From Astrocystis sublimbata (lineage: Eukaryota; Ascomycota; Sordariomycetes; Xylariales; Xylariaceae), in NCBI GenBank assembly GCA_022453515.1, contig JAJNNY010000023.1, positions 186,001-250,000 of the forward strand: 64,000 nt of DNA. The letters run 5' to 3'. The translations under genes and the position numbers were made by a program. The notes under the pieces were generated by a model that was not told the DNA's origin, searched no databases, and saw only the letters and a program-made list of their open reading frames with translations. Positions 22,701 through 35,326 of the stretch are shown here, piece after piece (position 1 is the first letter of the stretch; each line of letters starts with the position of its first letter).

Positions 22701-25700
22701 GATGATTCCAAAACATTCAGTTCCAACGGCTAGGCCGCGACATGACAGGGACAGTCACGTATGGATGATCAACTCCGGTCAGCTTCTGGAGGATTCGAGA
22801 CGCCTGATGGGGGAGTAGACCGAGGCCGGGCACGAGGTCGTGATAGCAAGACAACCTCGAGAAGTTCGGATAGAGAACCAACAATGACGAGAATGCCATC
22901 TCATCTGACAATGATCGCCATGGCTATAGGCAGGAATGGCATTGCCGCAAAGACAAGTTCTGCGCCTTCTGGGAACGCTACTAAGACGTCCAATGTCACC
23001 GTCTATGGAGTGAAGGAAATGTTTCATCCACATTCCGTGGTAAAAGACTTATGGTGGCAGCAGCCTTACGGTGGTAGTACGTGTTGATACATGCAGTGCC
23101 GGCGTCCTAAGAAGTTGTTGGTTTAAGCCGCAAGAAGTTCCGTCTCGTGTGTTCTATAATGGATGTTTCTGACGCAGCAGCGTCGCAGTGGGGAGGTGGA
23201 GGCAGAAAATGTAACATTGACGCTTGCCGTTGGCCCTGCTTTGGAGAGACCTACATGACAAGATAAATTTGGTTATCACCCCAAGTCGTAGGGCTGCGTT
23301 TCAAATAAATTGGTCAACTGGACATATGCAGTAAGACTGCCCACGTGCGATGGAACCCGGAGGGTCCGCGGTGCTGGATAGGGCTGAAAATGCAGGTTTG
23401 CTAGGTCTTAGCGAATAACTTACCAGGCAGGTAAGCAAGAATTGGGAATCTACCCAGGGCGACAATCCTATAAATCAACTACAGCGCTGTAATTGATAGA
23501 AGCTGCATCTGTTGGGAATCCAAGTGTCGCTGTTCAAGTGGTGGATTGTTGCGGGCTTGTATGCCATATAGTAATAAGTAAGACTTCGAGTTAACTAGAA
23601 ATACTCGTGTTCTTGACCTAGACACCTGTCAGCTCGTGAAGGTCCTCGAAGAGACAGTACACTTCTAGCTAAGCGACCCTCGTCGCGCCAACTAGTGTCC
23701 ATCAACAAGTCCTGACTCGACAACGTAGCCGAACTGGACATTGACATTGCTATATGCCACAGAACCAATATCACGAAATGTAAGATGACCTTGGAATTGG
23801 AGCTACAGCCCTTGACGACGTCTTGCATCCATTAGGATTCTCGGCCTGCTAGTAAGCTTATCTCTCGTTTCGCTGTGGACACCTGGTCTTACCATAACCA
23901 CCGATATGGTTGCTACTGGAGGGTAAGTCCAATTGGACAAAATGGTCGAATTTTCGTGTACAGAATTGTGGTTTTACTGAGGGCCAAACTGAGCAGTGTG
24001 TGTAAAACGATGGCAGAATGGGTCTTTGGAAAAGTCGATAGTGTGTAGGCAAGCCATGTTGCCTCACTCCTCGGACCCCATGGAGAACTAGGTCGCTTCT
24101 TACAACAACTGATACAAACGCGGTCTCAGGAAATGGGCCCTTGGCAGCCCGAACTGGCCCGGAGGCTGATGACTGCCTCGCCCCAGCGCATTCGCGAACT
24201 ATTGCCACTTGAGAAACCACCCTAGAGTCGGAACCCTCATGGAGGTGGCTTATAGATGCCATCGTCACCAAGCTAGTTGACACACTTGAGAAGGCGTTCC
24301 ACCATTGGACGCTATGAGTGTTCTTATGAGACGAGATGCCTAATTGAGCATGCGTATGTTATGAATGTTGGTTAGGAGGCAGAATTCGATGATGTGAGTC
24401 AACGAAAAACGGGTTGGCCGGTTATTTGGGTCTGTTTGATGTATGGATCTGCTGCATCTTGCATATGCCGCCCACTGCAAGATTCCGATAGGGCTTCCAT
24501 TTGCACTCATGCCATAGCAGAGTGTGGGATTGCGCAAGCCCGCAAGCAGGCGAAGTAAGCCAGTGCGCGGGGTGAACTAGTCTACTCGTACCGTGGCTCA
24601 TCAGACAGAGTGGCAGAAAAAGTTCGGACGGGTTGAAACGTCGCTGCTTGCCAGGTCGCCGTGAGACTTGGGGCGTTGGGGTGATGTCACACAACCGACA
24701 AGGCCGACAAGAGCTCGTGCTCGTGCTCGTGCTCGTTGGCTTGTGCTTCTGGCGCTGGGGCATGGCCTCATTGGACGAGTTACCGGGTCAGGGGAGGGAA
24801 GTTGGTGACTAGCACAGCGTGTAAGTCTTCGTATACGGCCGAATCCGACGGTGCGATGTTGAAGAAACCAAATCGATATGATGGCCGGGCCGTTGTGGCA
24901 AAGCTGGCGCGGGCCGCTTCAACGGGCCAACACCAAGGTCCAAGCCTGCGCTAGTTGCGGATCTTCCGACGGCTCAATCCATTACAGGCAAGAAAATGAG
25001 AGCGACAACTTGGCAATCCAACAGTCCAGCAGTCCAACAATCCAGCGGTCCTTAGGCAGCAAGGCGTATGAGATTGTCTGTCCACGATGGTGAGGGTGAT
25101 GCAGATGCAACCCGGGCACTAACGTGGTGGAGAATCCGATGCGGACGGACGACAAGCGACAGGACAACAGCAGTGTAACTGTAACAGGCATGTATGTCAC
25201 CCGGCATCTGAGCAGCGTCGGACTTTCTAGAAGGGAGTAAGGACCTTCTTAGGTAAAGTAAGTTTGTTGGCACCTAAGATAGACGGTTCGGAGCATGCAG
25301 GTGTGTGGGTGTATGGGTGTATGTTGGCGAGTTGGTTGACGGTCGCAGGGGCGGGGATGGAGATGACTGACTTACACCTCGCCAGCCCACCTGCAGGTAA
25401 AGACCTGCCGGGGTCCCTATCATCCTCCCCCGTAGGCCGTAGCCTACTAGCCCCCTCAGCCGGCCCCCCTGCGGCCCAGCTGGAATGGATGGATGAGCAA
25501 GCTGTAAGCAAATCGAAGGTCTGAAGAACAGCGCTGCTTCGTTGCTACCACTCTGACCTAATATCGAACTGTACCATACCTACCTACATGCATCTTCGTG
25601 ATAAGGTAAGATGTATTCGGATGTGAAAATCACATGATGAGACGCATATGCATGGATCAGTGGGCAACGATGATCTCATTCGCTGCTGCTGCCCTCGTTG

Positions 25701-26501
25701 TAGATGTTCAGGTCAGCAGCACCAAGCCGAGTCGTTATTGTCCAAGTTTGTTGGTTCCAAGACGCTTGTGGCTAGGCAGCTTTTATTTGCCATGACAGTT
25801 CTCGTTGCTTGCTGCAAGACGCCGCCATGTTGGTTTGAGCCTCTCGCCCCCGAGTCACAGACCGCGTGCTTGGCACCCGCCGCCGCCACCAAGATTTAGT
25901 CACCGTTCAACTTCATTTCCCCTCCTGTCTCGGCTGCCTGTCTCCTGACAGCGGGAATGATGGCGGCAGGCTGCTTCCCGCTGTCATACTGACAGCTGCT
26001 GCAACGGCCCCAACGGGTAGGTCGGTACCCGAGATTACTACCCAGTCACGCCAATCTGTTGCTGCGAGTCCTCTCTCCCCTCGGCTTGCTCGGCTTGTTG
26101 CGCGTTTGGTGAGGTTGAATGACAGTGGAATTCAGGTAAGACGAACGTGTGTATTCTAAAGTAAACAAACTAGACAGACAGTGCCAGGTGATCAAGGTTC
26201 ACCGGCCAAACAACAACATAGAAAATGTATTCCGGTTACATTCAAGCCCTGCTCGCATTACGCCGACGAAGTGAAAGTGCTCTGGCGCACAGTAGAGGAA
26301 GGTAAATCGAAGAGAAAGGAAGAGAAAACAAGCCCATGTGAAGCAGTATGGTCTACCGCCCCCGTGAAACGAAAATAGGAGAAATGAAACAACAACATCG
26401 CGATTGCTCGCTCCCTTCTTCTTATAACTTCGTCCCGCCGATGGACCTCATCTTTTTTTATCTTGTGTTCCCCCGTCGCGTAAGAGGTAATTGACCCATC
26501 C
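19738..26501. other. Gene-poor region downstream of RPB1
   Basis: About 6.8 kb with no ORF of coding character. The longest open frames (about 100-120 codons) are scattered over both strands, lack family motifs and are not flanked by convincing promoters. Composition is near average, not strongly AT-rich. Features seen: a TAGGTAC cluster at 22005-22035 and 22350-22382, and a fourfold GCTCGT repeat around 24713-24736. Confidence 0.45.
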
Positions 26502-26558
26502 CTGCGCAATTGTTAGAGTCTTCGTCACTACGCAGAAGGGACGGGCTATTTGGCTCAC
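26502..26558 (-). other. Candidate intron in the 3' UTR of the 47-residue gene
   Basis: GTGAGC donor at 26558, CTCTAAC branch and GCGCAG acceptor ending at 26502 (57 nt, typical size). The donor lies 11 nt after the stop codon of the small ORF, close enough that it need not trigger decay. The signals make this locus look genuinely transcribed. Confidence 0.5.
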
Positions 26559-26569
26559 CTGGAGTCCGC

Positions 26570-26713
26570 TCATTTGGCACAATTATCGCACGGTCCGTAG
26601 TTAATGCGCTCCTCAGTTGTTATCGAATTGCAGCGAGGTCCGAGGGGGCATTGCGCGACACCGATATCGTCCGCGTGCTTGCAGTTGTAGCGAATAATCT
26701 GACGAGTGCACAT
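26570..26713 (-). CDS. Candidate 47-residue cysteine-rich protein
   Basis: The frame starts MCTRQIIRYNCKHADDIGVA and ends YGPCDNCAK. It has six cysteines plus His13, including CKH and CDNC pairs that could form a small zinc site. The general pattern (MC..., Cys-x-His, terminal CxxC) resembles short proteins seen in many ascomycetes, whose function is unknown. Support for expression: TATAAATG on the minus strand at 26941-26934, a G-poor CA-rich leader of about 190 nt, and a canonical intron just after the stop. The frame extends upstream to 26932, but that part has leader-like composition, so I chose the ATG at 26713. Confidence 0.55.
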   Translation of the reverse strand: MCTRQIIRYNCKHADDIGVAQCPLGPRCNSITTEERINYGPCDNCAK

Positions 26714-26933
26714 GGTGTCGTTGTTTGCTTGATGATACGGCTGTAGTCGAAGCAAGATAGTTGGGCGATATTGGACCGAGGCAATGTTTGTGCCGGTGAA
26801 GGTGTCTAAGTGTTCAAGTTGTGTGTTTTTGGTGGCAAGTGGAATGATGTAGCTGGTGTAGCGGGTGATGTTGATGTTGATGAAGCTGATGATGATGAAG
26901 AAATTCCTGTTTGTCAGTAGACGGGAGGGCAAA

Positions 26934-26941
26934 CATTTATA
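26934..26941 (-). promoter_or_regulatory. TATA box of the 47-residue gene
   Basis: TATAAATG on the minus strand, followed by a pyrimidine/CA-rich leader leading to the ATG at 26713. Confidence 0.45.
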
Positions 26942-29900
26942 GGAATATCACACGAGCACAGGGCTGGTGTTAGTCTAAGAGTGAATGTGAATGGTACTGT
27001 TGTTTGCATGATGGCGGGCAACGTCATGCAAGGTACAGGTTTGCCGTAACACCGCATGGAGATATGTCGAATCTGCCTCGAGATGTTTGCCATCACGGAC
27101 ATACTCGGGCGAGCTTCTACCGCGATGCCAACAGTTGTGCTGCGAGGGTGGCGCACGAACTCGCACCGGGCCATGCGGCAAGGTCACAGAGCGGGTCAGC
27201 CATGTACATGAACAACGCGCTACATCGGCTACCGCAGCAGGAACGGCATCGACAACCTTCGTTACCGTTAGGTTGGGACCCCGAGGATGAAGTCATTTGC
27301 TGTATGTAGAGTTGCAGCGTCAGGGCGCGCACGAGACAAACAGCTTCAGAGGTGGGGAGTGTCTAGGGTGTTGGAAATAGACGACGAGTGGACCGGAAGA
27401 GTTGTGCCACCAACGGTAAGGAATGACAGACAGCACCGGCATATGAGTATGACTTCTGGCCAGGCAAGCATCGATCCATCACCTAAGGCGTCCTCCAGCG
27501 CAAGGCAGGTTGGAGATGCTCACGCAGACGTGTACGTGCTGTACGTGCGCGGTCCGTGGAGAGTAGGGCAGGATCTACATGCCGCCACGGCATCAAGAGC
27601 AGCGCCAGAGACCCAGTAGGATGCCGACATGCTGGTGTTACCTCAGTCTCCTATGGGTTCTGATATGGGTTCGCCGGAGTATAGTTAGGAACAAGCGTTG
27701 TTGACATGCGCAACTCTCGTCTGTCGAGGGCATCGCAAGTTTCTCATTGGCGGCAGAGCTATAATTGCTCTAGAGCAGGCGCAACATAACAAGAAGCGCC
27801 TGCAGTAGACGCGCGAAGCGCGCCCCAGGCAGAACCCGCATGCCTGGATACCTAGAGGCGAAAGACCTCGTCGTTTCGTCGTTGGAAGTGGTGAGTTGGC
27901 TGACGAGTACCTACCTAAACGTACTTACTTACTACGAGTAGGCTGACTGACTATTAGACTTAGACCGGCACTACAGGTTAGTTAGGCTTCGTTCGTTAGC
28001 TTGCCGTTGGAGACTTCTCCATCGGTACCGGCCGCGGCTCGGTCTGGGGGGGTTTAGTTCAGTATGTGTGCTGCGCGTGTTGGTTGTGAGTACGGAGTAA
28101 TTACACAGGGGGACAGGGCAAGGTCCTTCCTTTGATCGAGAAACCAACCTCGGAGATCTTCTTGGCATCATTACGTGCAGATACCGGTCGAGGGTACCCT
28201 GGCCAACCCAGCTGGTTCAGGGGCTATGTTTAGTGCACTGCACCACGCGGCCGCAACAGCTTACTTACTTACTTAACTATTCAGCGGCGTGGATCTAAGT
28301 ACGCATCGTCAGGGGTTGGCCATTCGAACGACGACGTGGGTCACCTCCCTACGGGTACCGTAACCGTGGCACAGTAGGTGCTGTACACACAGCCTGTTAG
28401 TTTCGATCCAAATTAGAACTTCATACACTAGGTATTGACTTGCCTACATGCGTCCGTCTTGACGATATGATATGATTTGAGTTGTTCTTCCATCGCGGCG
28501 CGGCTTACAACGACCTACAATCGAGCGGCACAATTTCCGATTCACCAACGGGAATACCCACCAGGGTCAATCGTGAGGGACAGTCCCACGGGCCGGCTAT
28601 TAACAGCGTGGGTGCAGTCCCGCTGCGAAGGTGCGAGTAGATAGTTGCCCATCAGGTTTTCCCGAACCTCCCAACACCTCGAATGCCCGATTGATCACAC
28701 CGTCAGTCACCTGGACTCTCGCTGGCTGGGGGCTAAACATAGCTGAGAGTGTAATTCGCAATCCTTCGGTGCACCGGTCATCATCAACACCGTCATTTGC
28801 CGTCATCATCACCATCACCGTCACCATCACACGAAAGTGGCCTCAACCCCCCAAATCCCCTCTGCCTGTTGAGTGCCGCAAAAGCCGGCAGATTGCAGAA
28901 TCAAGCCGATCGCGGCGCCCTTTGCTGCCATGTGTCAACTCGCGAAATCTGTGTGACTTTGAACACGGTCAATGGTCGGGCTGCACAAGGATTTCGGACC
29001 AAAGAGGCAGCACTTATAAGACCGAGCTGTGCGAAGTGACAGCCGCCTGTAGGGTTCTTCATATGTAGTGGAACAAAATACGGCTTTCGGCAGGAACGTT
29101 TGCTTGATCCGGTACGGATTGGATACGTGATAACGGAATCCTCCAGAACAACGGTTATCTTAGCTTCATTTCCCATAATTCCACGCCAAGAGACTTCGTT
29201 CTTTAGACTTCAATGGATACTCATCGATACATTTTGTAGGCCAAGGGCTATCTCAGTGCACCTTGTCTGGTGAACGTTTATCGTTGTGGTCCAAAAGGGA
29301 TCCATGTCGATACCTTTATCCCCCATGTATCTATCATATCTTTTGGAACGGTCCCCAACGGCCAATGTAGTCTACCGACCCCAGCCTACAAGTAGAATTG
29401 GGCCGTGATTCTGGGTTGAGTGTGTACCGGTAGGGCGTTCAGTCTGGTTCAGTTCCTTCCTAAATTCGGTGGGGGGTCCTATTCGGACTTCGGTGTCTGA
29501 CTCTCGGTCAAGCTTGAGCCCCCAAGCACACCTTGTTGGTAGTCTCGTGTCGAGGGAATCCATCTCAAAGAGTTTAATATGCGTCGTGTATGTCGTATAT
29601 GTCGAAACTATGTTTCTAGTAGGTAGACCCTTGACTTGCGAAGGAGAAGCGCTGGGCTGGGCTGCCATGTTCATGCGTTATTTGAACGTCTATCATTCTC
29701 CATGCATGATGCATCGTTTGCGGCCATATGCTGCGTGTGCTTCGAGATTATAGAGTCAGCGGTTAGGTGTATTCCCCAGAGAACTATACTCTTGAAGAAT
29801 ACAGTGACATATACTCAGTACATAGGGTTCATGCTTTATGGTTAAGCTCCCAGTACACTCGACAACACTTGCCATGTCTGCTATTTTCGGGGATTCCACC

Positions 29901-32900
29901 AAAACTCGCCAGATTGATCTTGTAGGCGCCAGTACCAAGCTATGTACTAAATTCTAGTATGTCATTCCTTATAGTAACTTTCCCTGGCAGAGCACCATTG
30001 GAGAGTGTAGCAGACATGTGAAGACTCCAGTCTTCGAGGCGATCTGTTCTAGGTTCCGCGATAGGATTCACTCTGCACGAGTGCTGCGTCCGATCGTGAC
30101 CGCGAAGGAATTGTCAGAATGCAGCACATTCTTCTTAAGCAAATTACATGTGATAGGACACTTCCGTCCCCGCATCCTTGAAGCTATCGTCTATAAGGAC
30201 AAGCATTGATTGCTGGAGCCATCAAGACACTTCGATCATGATCTGACTCCTCGCCTGAGAAACAGTACGAATCAATGAAATTATTCCATAAAGTCAAAGT
30301 ACATGTACAGGCTTAGGCTACGGGATGGTTTTGGTTAAGCGGCAAGGGAGTACCCGACAGGAGCCATGCTCGGTGTGGTAGGTACTTCCTAAAGCCCCTA
30401 AACGGATCGGCTCCCACGGAACATTTATCGCTATTCGACTTGATTCTTACTATCAACCTCGGCGCTGATCTTTGGAATCACATGTATTCTCCTATATCTG
30501 ATGATATTCAACGGCATGTGCCGTCGTGATGAGACGAATCAGGTGTCCACGAAGCTGGAAGTATAACGGGGGTGTCATTGCCGGGTAGCTCCAAGGACTT
30601 GCTCACGTGGATCATAATCGAAGCGATACACATACAACAGTAGAGTGCGGGAGCGTTCGCTTCGATAGGCTACTCATTGATCGTAGCTCGACTGTCGTGC
30701 AGCTAACTGCAAGCAAGAGGGATCGATCATCCATGTCTGCCTTGCTCCAGCTCCAACCAAAAAGCGCTCCCGGCGCTGCTTAGACGTGATTTGCTGAGCA
30801 AAGAAGGACCATGCCTTAGTCTTAGATGCAGATGCTGTGGAAGAGCAGCACATTGATCCTCAATAGACTATTTCTGCGAACGAGGGTGGTATGACAATTC
30901 TCGGCCCTAACCCCCATGTATCTTGGCGATAACAACAGTTGTGATGTATTCGTTCGGGCATCGTTCCTCCCTCAAAATCCGCTTCCGATACTACCAAAGA
31001 ATCTCCTGTCTTTGGTGCGAACCTTGGCCATACGCCTTCTAGGTTACTATTTATATCTCAGGTGTCACAGGGTAGTATGCGAGGATTCCGGCCATCTATG
31101 AAGCATCGAAGTCCACATGTGAAAGTCTTCGTTGCCCCAAAAAGAGGATGAATTGCGTGACTTAAGCTGTAGGACTATGATATACCACATGGCCGTCTTC
31201 ATTCGGAGAGACACAAGCTGCGATTTGGATCGCCAGTAATGATCAACTAAACTCCCACTTCTTGGCTTGGGTCATGACGTACCGGTGTGGCAAAATACAC
31301 CACACTCGGTTTTTTAACAATGTAAGATGAGCTCGGAGGAGCCCGCCACGTCTTGGCTTGGTGTAGCCATATCCAGATAGACAGCCTCAAATCAAAGGCT
31401 TACCAGCGCTGGGGTTTCTCCTCTCGCTATCATGCTTATATAGACAATAAACTCCAACTGAGCACCATGCAGGATTATGCTTCAATCATTCCATTACTGA
31501 ATAGATAACATGAAATGGACAGAGACTATACGTAGCGGTTCACATCTCATGGTCCATAGTCTCAGTTCATCATCTCCCTCAAAGTGTCAGGTGCCAAGGT
31601 AGCATGAGTCTCACCATGACCCAGTGGCTCCCTTGTAGAGGGCTGTTTGGGCTACGAGATCTGTATATATAAGGGCTGGGCGACTCACACTAATGGGAGA
31701 GCCCAGGAATCAATAGAATTGACACCTGACCCCTACTATTCTACTTGGCTACTGCTATATTCCTTCACTCTAGTGCAAAAGCACTTGACACAGGCACGGG
31801 CACAGTGTAGGCGGCGTATGATCGATCATGCCATAATGTGAGACCAGTCGGTTGGTTACATGCCGTATGTAATCACAACGTTGTGTAGCAGTTTTCTCAT
31901 TTAACTGTGGTCTAAGAAGCACAGCTGTTGACCGCAACGCTGCCAAGATAGCTTTCCAATAGTGTTTTAACCAAGCATAGGACATCTACAATGCCTTATG
32001 TTTATTGTACCAGACTCTCTACGTCATTCTTCGCTTCTTCCCGCAAACTAAGAATGAAAAGTGTGGTGTGAGAGGTCGAGGCTTTGCTTGAAGCATCCTA
32101 TATTTTTATATTAGCACGACCTCGACCAACCTACTATCAATTTATTGGAATAAAATGATCGGTATAGATCTATATTAACTCCGACTCATACGTCTCGTTC
32201 GTAACGAACATTAGTTCAACCAGGGTACGGAACAACAGACCTCCCTGGTCCGCATATTAGGATGGGACACAGGAGAGAAGGGGTACGGGCTGGGATATGA
32301 GAAAGACTATGTCTCCTCACATCTCGTAACATGCTTCAATTGAACGTCCGGGGTAATGTTTTCAAAATCTTTTGCTATGTAGGTACAGCGGAAGTGAGAC
32401 TGGCAAGCCATATTGGAGTGGGTGGTATCACTGAAAACCTGCAGGCCTCCGGGCTGCCGTTCCATTCCGGCAAGTAGCCTGCGGAACGGCCGCCGTTTCC
32501 AACAATTCCGTCTTCGATAGAGTAACACTCGAGAGTCCATTCAGCTGCTGACGAAAAGCTGTAAGTTTTACGCAGCTCAAGCAACCAAATAGAGGGGTAT
32601 AGAGTTGACCATGAGAGAAACAAGTTAACTTTGAGTGGAAATTTCATGTCTCACGAACAGCAACGGCTCGGGGTTGCTTCATAATTTCTATTACCAGATT
32701 GCCGTGCTTGGGCAAGTCTCAAGACCAGGTACATATTTCTAGGTTTGAGGATACGTAACTTACGCCTGCTGTTACAGGAGCGACCGCTGAAACAACCAGA
32801 CACTATACTACTACTACTACAAAAAAAGACTATCTTTTTCATCAACCCTTTTGATGATACAGTCGAACTTTCCATCCTCAAGTCCAGACATGGAACCTAC

Positions 32901-34833
32901 GCTCGCTCATACCGTTCACACGCCGCACTTGTCGGCCACATAGATTGAACCCTTCCGCATCGCAACCCGCTGTGTGGCGCCGCGGTTGCGTCCATGCACC
33001 GACATGGAAAGGAGCGCACACTCTCCATAAAATATTTCGGCTCAACTACCGAGAACTCAACAAGCAAGGAAACAAGTTATGGCCGCAGTAACACGGGATA
33101 TTTGCAGCATTGGGGCCACGTGTGGCTGCAATATAGATGCGCAAGAATAGGTGCGCCCGGGATACGTTTGGGAACCGGTCCAAGTTGAGTTTCGCCGTCG
33201 ATTTCCAACTCGCTCAAGGAATATCCATTGGATGCTGCTTCGGCACCAGACTGTTTATAAGTATGAAAAAGTTACATTATACATAAGTAACCTCTATGAC
33301 TATAATCTCAATAATATTTTAAGATAGTGGTAGGAGTTTATATCGACCAGTCTCTCGTTAACCCTACCTAGCATATCTCATCGGTCCTGGCAGTTCATGC
33401 CGAATTGTTCTGGTGCCGAAGCAGCATGCAAAAGGATTAGCAATTAGCCATGTAATGTGACGGGCGTTACCTAATTTGACTGCGGTAACCACTACATCCG
33501 CCTATCCCCGAGGGAGAAAGGAGTCTGGCCAGGAGAGACCTGCAGGTGTATGCTGTAGCCTAAAGTGGTAAGGGCGAATGACGCTCCGCTACTGACCTCC
33601 GAGGAATTCTCGTTAGCGGGCAGGCGCCAGCCAATGGCGAGCACGGCCATGGAGGTCGACGGTCTCAAGGCAGGTTGCTGCCAGGGCTCGCCAGGCAAGT
33701 TGAGGCTTCGTTGGAGCCGGGAGTTCGCGAGGTTTCATAAAGCTTAAAAAGGAACCGCATTGTTTCTCCACACACTTCCGATATATAACGGACGACGTCG
33801 GTTGATGTTGAACGTCGGGTTGTCTCGTGCTCTCTTTCCGCTGCTCCGGCATGTTGCAACAACTTGCGCCGACCGCGCCAGGCCCACCCATTCCCACCCA
33901 TTCTGTCTGTCGATGCCGGTCCCGTGTAGGACAGCACCTAGGAAGGTCTATCCGAGTACATAGGTACCCACGTACCTACGCCGTACGACTGATGTAGGAA
34001 GGCTCGGCAGGTACCTAATCGTTCCCCTTGGTTCGATCACCTGGGCAGTGGCTATCGAAGGCTTAAGATTGATTTACCTCAGGGTTCCTTCCAGCCAGTG
34101 TGCAGTGTGCTTTGTTGTGCACGGTCATTTGCGGCCACTCAGCACCCCACGTGCCTCAACATTGGGCCTTGTTCCAGCGCCAACCACTAGCACGACTTTG
34201 TCGAGTTTGTGTGCTCGTGTGCAAGCTGCGCGAGCATGACGAGACATGGCAATTGCCAATCGGTGAGATGTCAACAATCCGGTGGCAAATCACGCATAGC
34301 CTCCCTACGTACCGTACGTACATACGTACCCTTGCCGGTGCCGTGGGCTTGCCTCCCTAGCTGTCACACTTCGGTGGCTCTCTCTGACTCTCTGGTTCTC
34401 CGGCTCTTGTCACTACCGCAAATCGACTGGGGCTGGTTGCATTGATTGAGACTTTTCCACTTGCTGCCCAGGCGAGCCAGGCACGCCAGGCCCCATATTG
34501 CCGCATCCTGTGCCCGCATATACTCTCGCAGCGACCCAAGCCTCGCGTTTCCTGTGGGGGTGACTTACATAGCAGATAGGCTCGATAGGTAGCCTGGCGC
34601 CCCTGGCTGGCTGGCTGGCTCACTTGGAACTGCGAGACTTTTGGACTTTGTGGCACACCTTGGCACCCATTTACATCCACGTCCATCAATGACTGACAAG
34701 AAAAAATATCTAATTTGTAAGCCTTGGCGACTCATAGTCGATGATCCTAGGGAAGTATGTGATATGTCTGTGGGGGGTCGCGGTGGCCCGTGTCGAAACA
34801 CCGAACGGCAGCAAGTGCTGCTGCAAAGATAAG

Positions 34834-34840
34834 TATAAAG
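34834..34840 (+). promoter_or_regulatory. TATA box of the 87-residue gene
   Basis: TATAAAG followed by a CT-rich tract (34,855-34,885) and a G-poor leader to the ATG at 35063. This is the standard layout of a strongly expressed fungal promoter. Confidence 0.55.
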
Positions 34841-35062
34841 AGGTGTGTCCGTCTAGCTTTCCCCCCCAGACTCTGCTCTTTACAACCCAACGACTTCCCA
34901 CACTCCATCAGACAAAGTCAAGGCAATTTCGACTTTGAACACAAAGCTTCCTGCCCTCCCGCCGCAGTACTTAAATAAGTTCTCTGCACCGGTCCCAACT
35001 CTTCCACTCACACGCAAACAAGCCTCCATCAACTCCTACGAAACCTAAACCCAACCGACAAA

Positions 35063-35326
35063 ATGTCTTCCCCCCAGCAGAGCCCCATCACCAAGGTGCT
35101 GCCTCGGCCCTTCACTTTCCTTTCTCTGGCCCCGGAGACCTCTGCCTCGTACCCTACTGCCCAGGACATCCAGCCTGCTCTCCACCCTCGCCGCAGCTCT
35201 AGCGTTAGCAGCGGGAGCAGCTTGGGCAGTCCTCGCACTCTCCGAGTCCTCAAGCTCGGACCTGTTCACTACGGCGAGCACACAGACGGCCACAAGGACG
35301 ACTTCCACGAGGTTGCTGTCGAGTAA
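35063..35326 (+). CDS. Small conserved-looking protein of unknown function (87 aa)
   Basis: An intronless frame starting at an ATG in excellent context (GACAAAATGTC), at the end of a long CA/CT-rich leader. The N-terminal half is Pro/Ser-rich (SSPQQSPITKVLPRPFTFLSL), followed by a Ser-rich linker (RRSSSVSSGSSLGS). The C-terminus (LKLGPVHYGEH then DDFHEVAVE) is the part most like a conserved motif; I believe similar short proteins with an LGPVHxGEH...VAVE ending exist in other Sordariomycetes. There is no signal peptide or membrane segment. Codon use is strongly C-biased, unlike the neighbouring DNA, suggesting high expression. It is isolated within gene-poor sequence. Confidence 0.75.
   Translation: MSSPQQSPITKVLPRPFTFLSLAPETSASYPTAQDIQPALHPRRSSSVSSGSSLGSPRTLRVLKLGPVHYGEHTDGHKDDFHEVAVE

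Larger units (their letters stand above)
26714..35062. other. Long gene-poor region
   Basis: About 8.3 kb. The first 190 nt are the leader of the small minus-strand gene. Beyond that no open frame shows family motifs or convincing splice structure. Positions 31,100-33,350 are more AT-rich (for example 33,250-33,330) and could be decayed repeat DNA, but I see no transposase or reverse transcriptase remnant. Simple repeats: TACT runs near 28,260, CAT/CAC-type repeats at 28,800-28,830, and a GTACGTA-rich palindromic stretch at 34,306-34,331. Confidence 0.45.

Noticed and set aside
22761..23087. 108-codon plus-strand frame in the gene-poor block
   Set aside because: No family motif, no promoter-like leader, and typical of chance frames at this length.
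33900..34060. GGTTCGATCACC as a possible tRNA B-box
   Set aside because: No pairing T-stem, no A-box at a workable distance and no acceptor stem.
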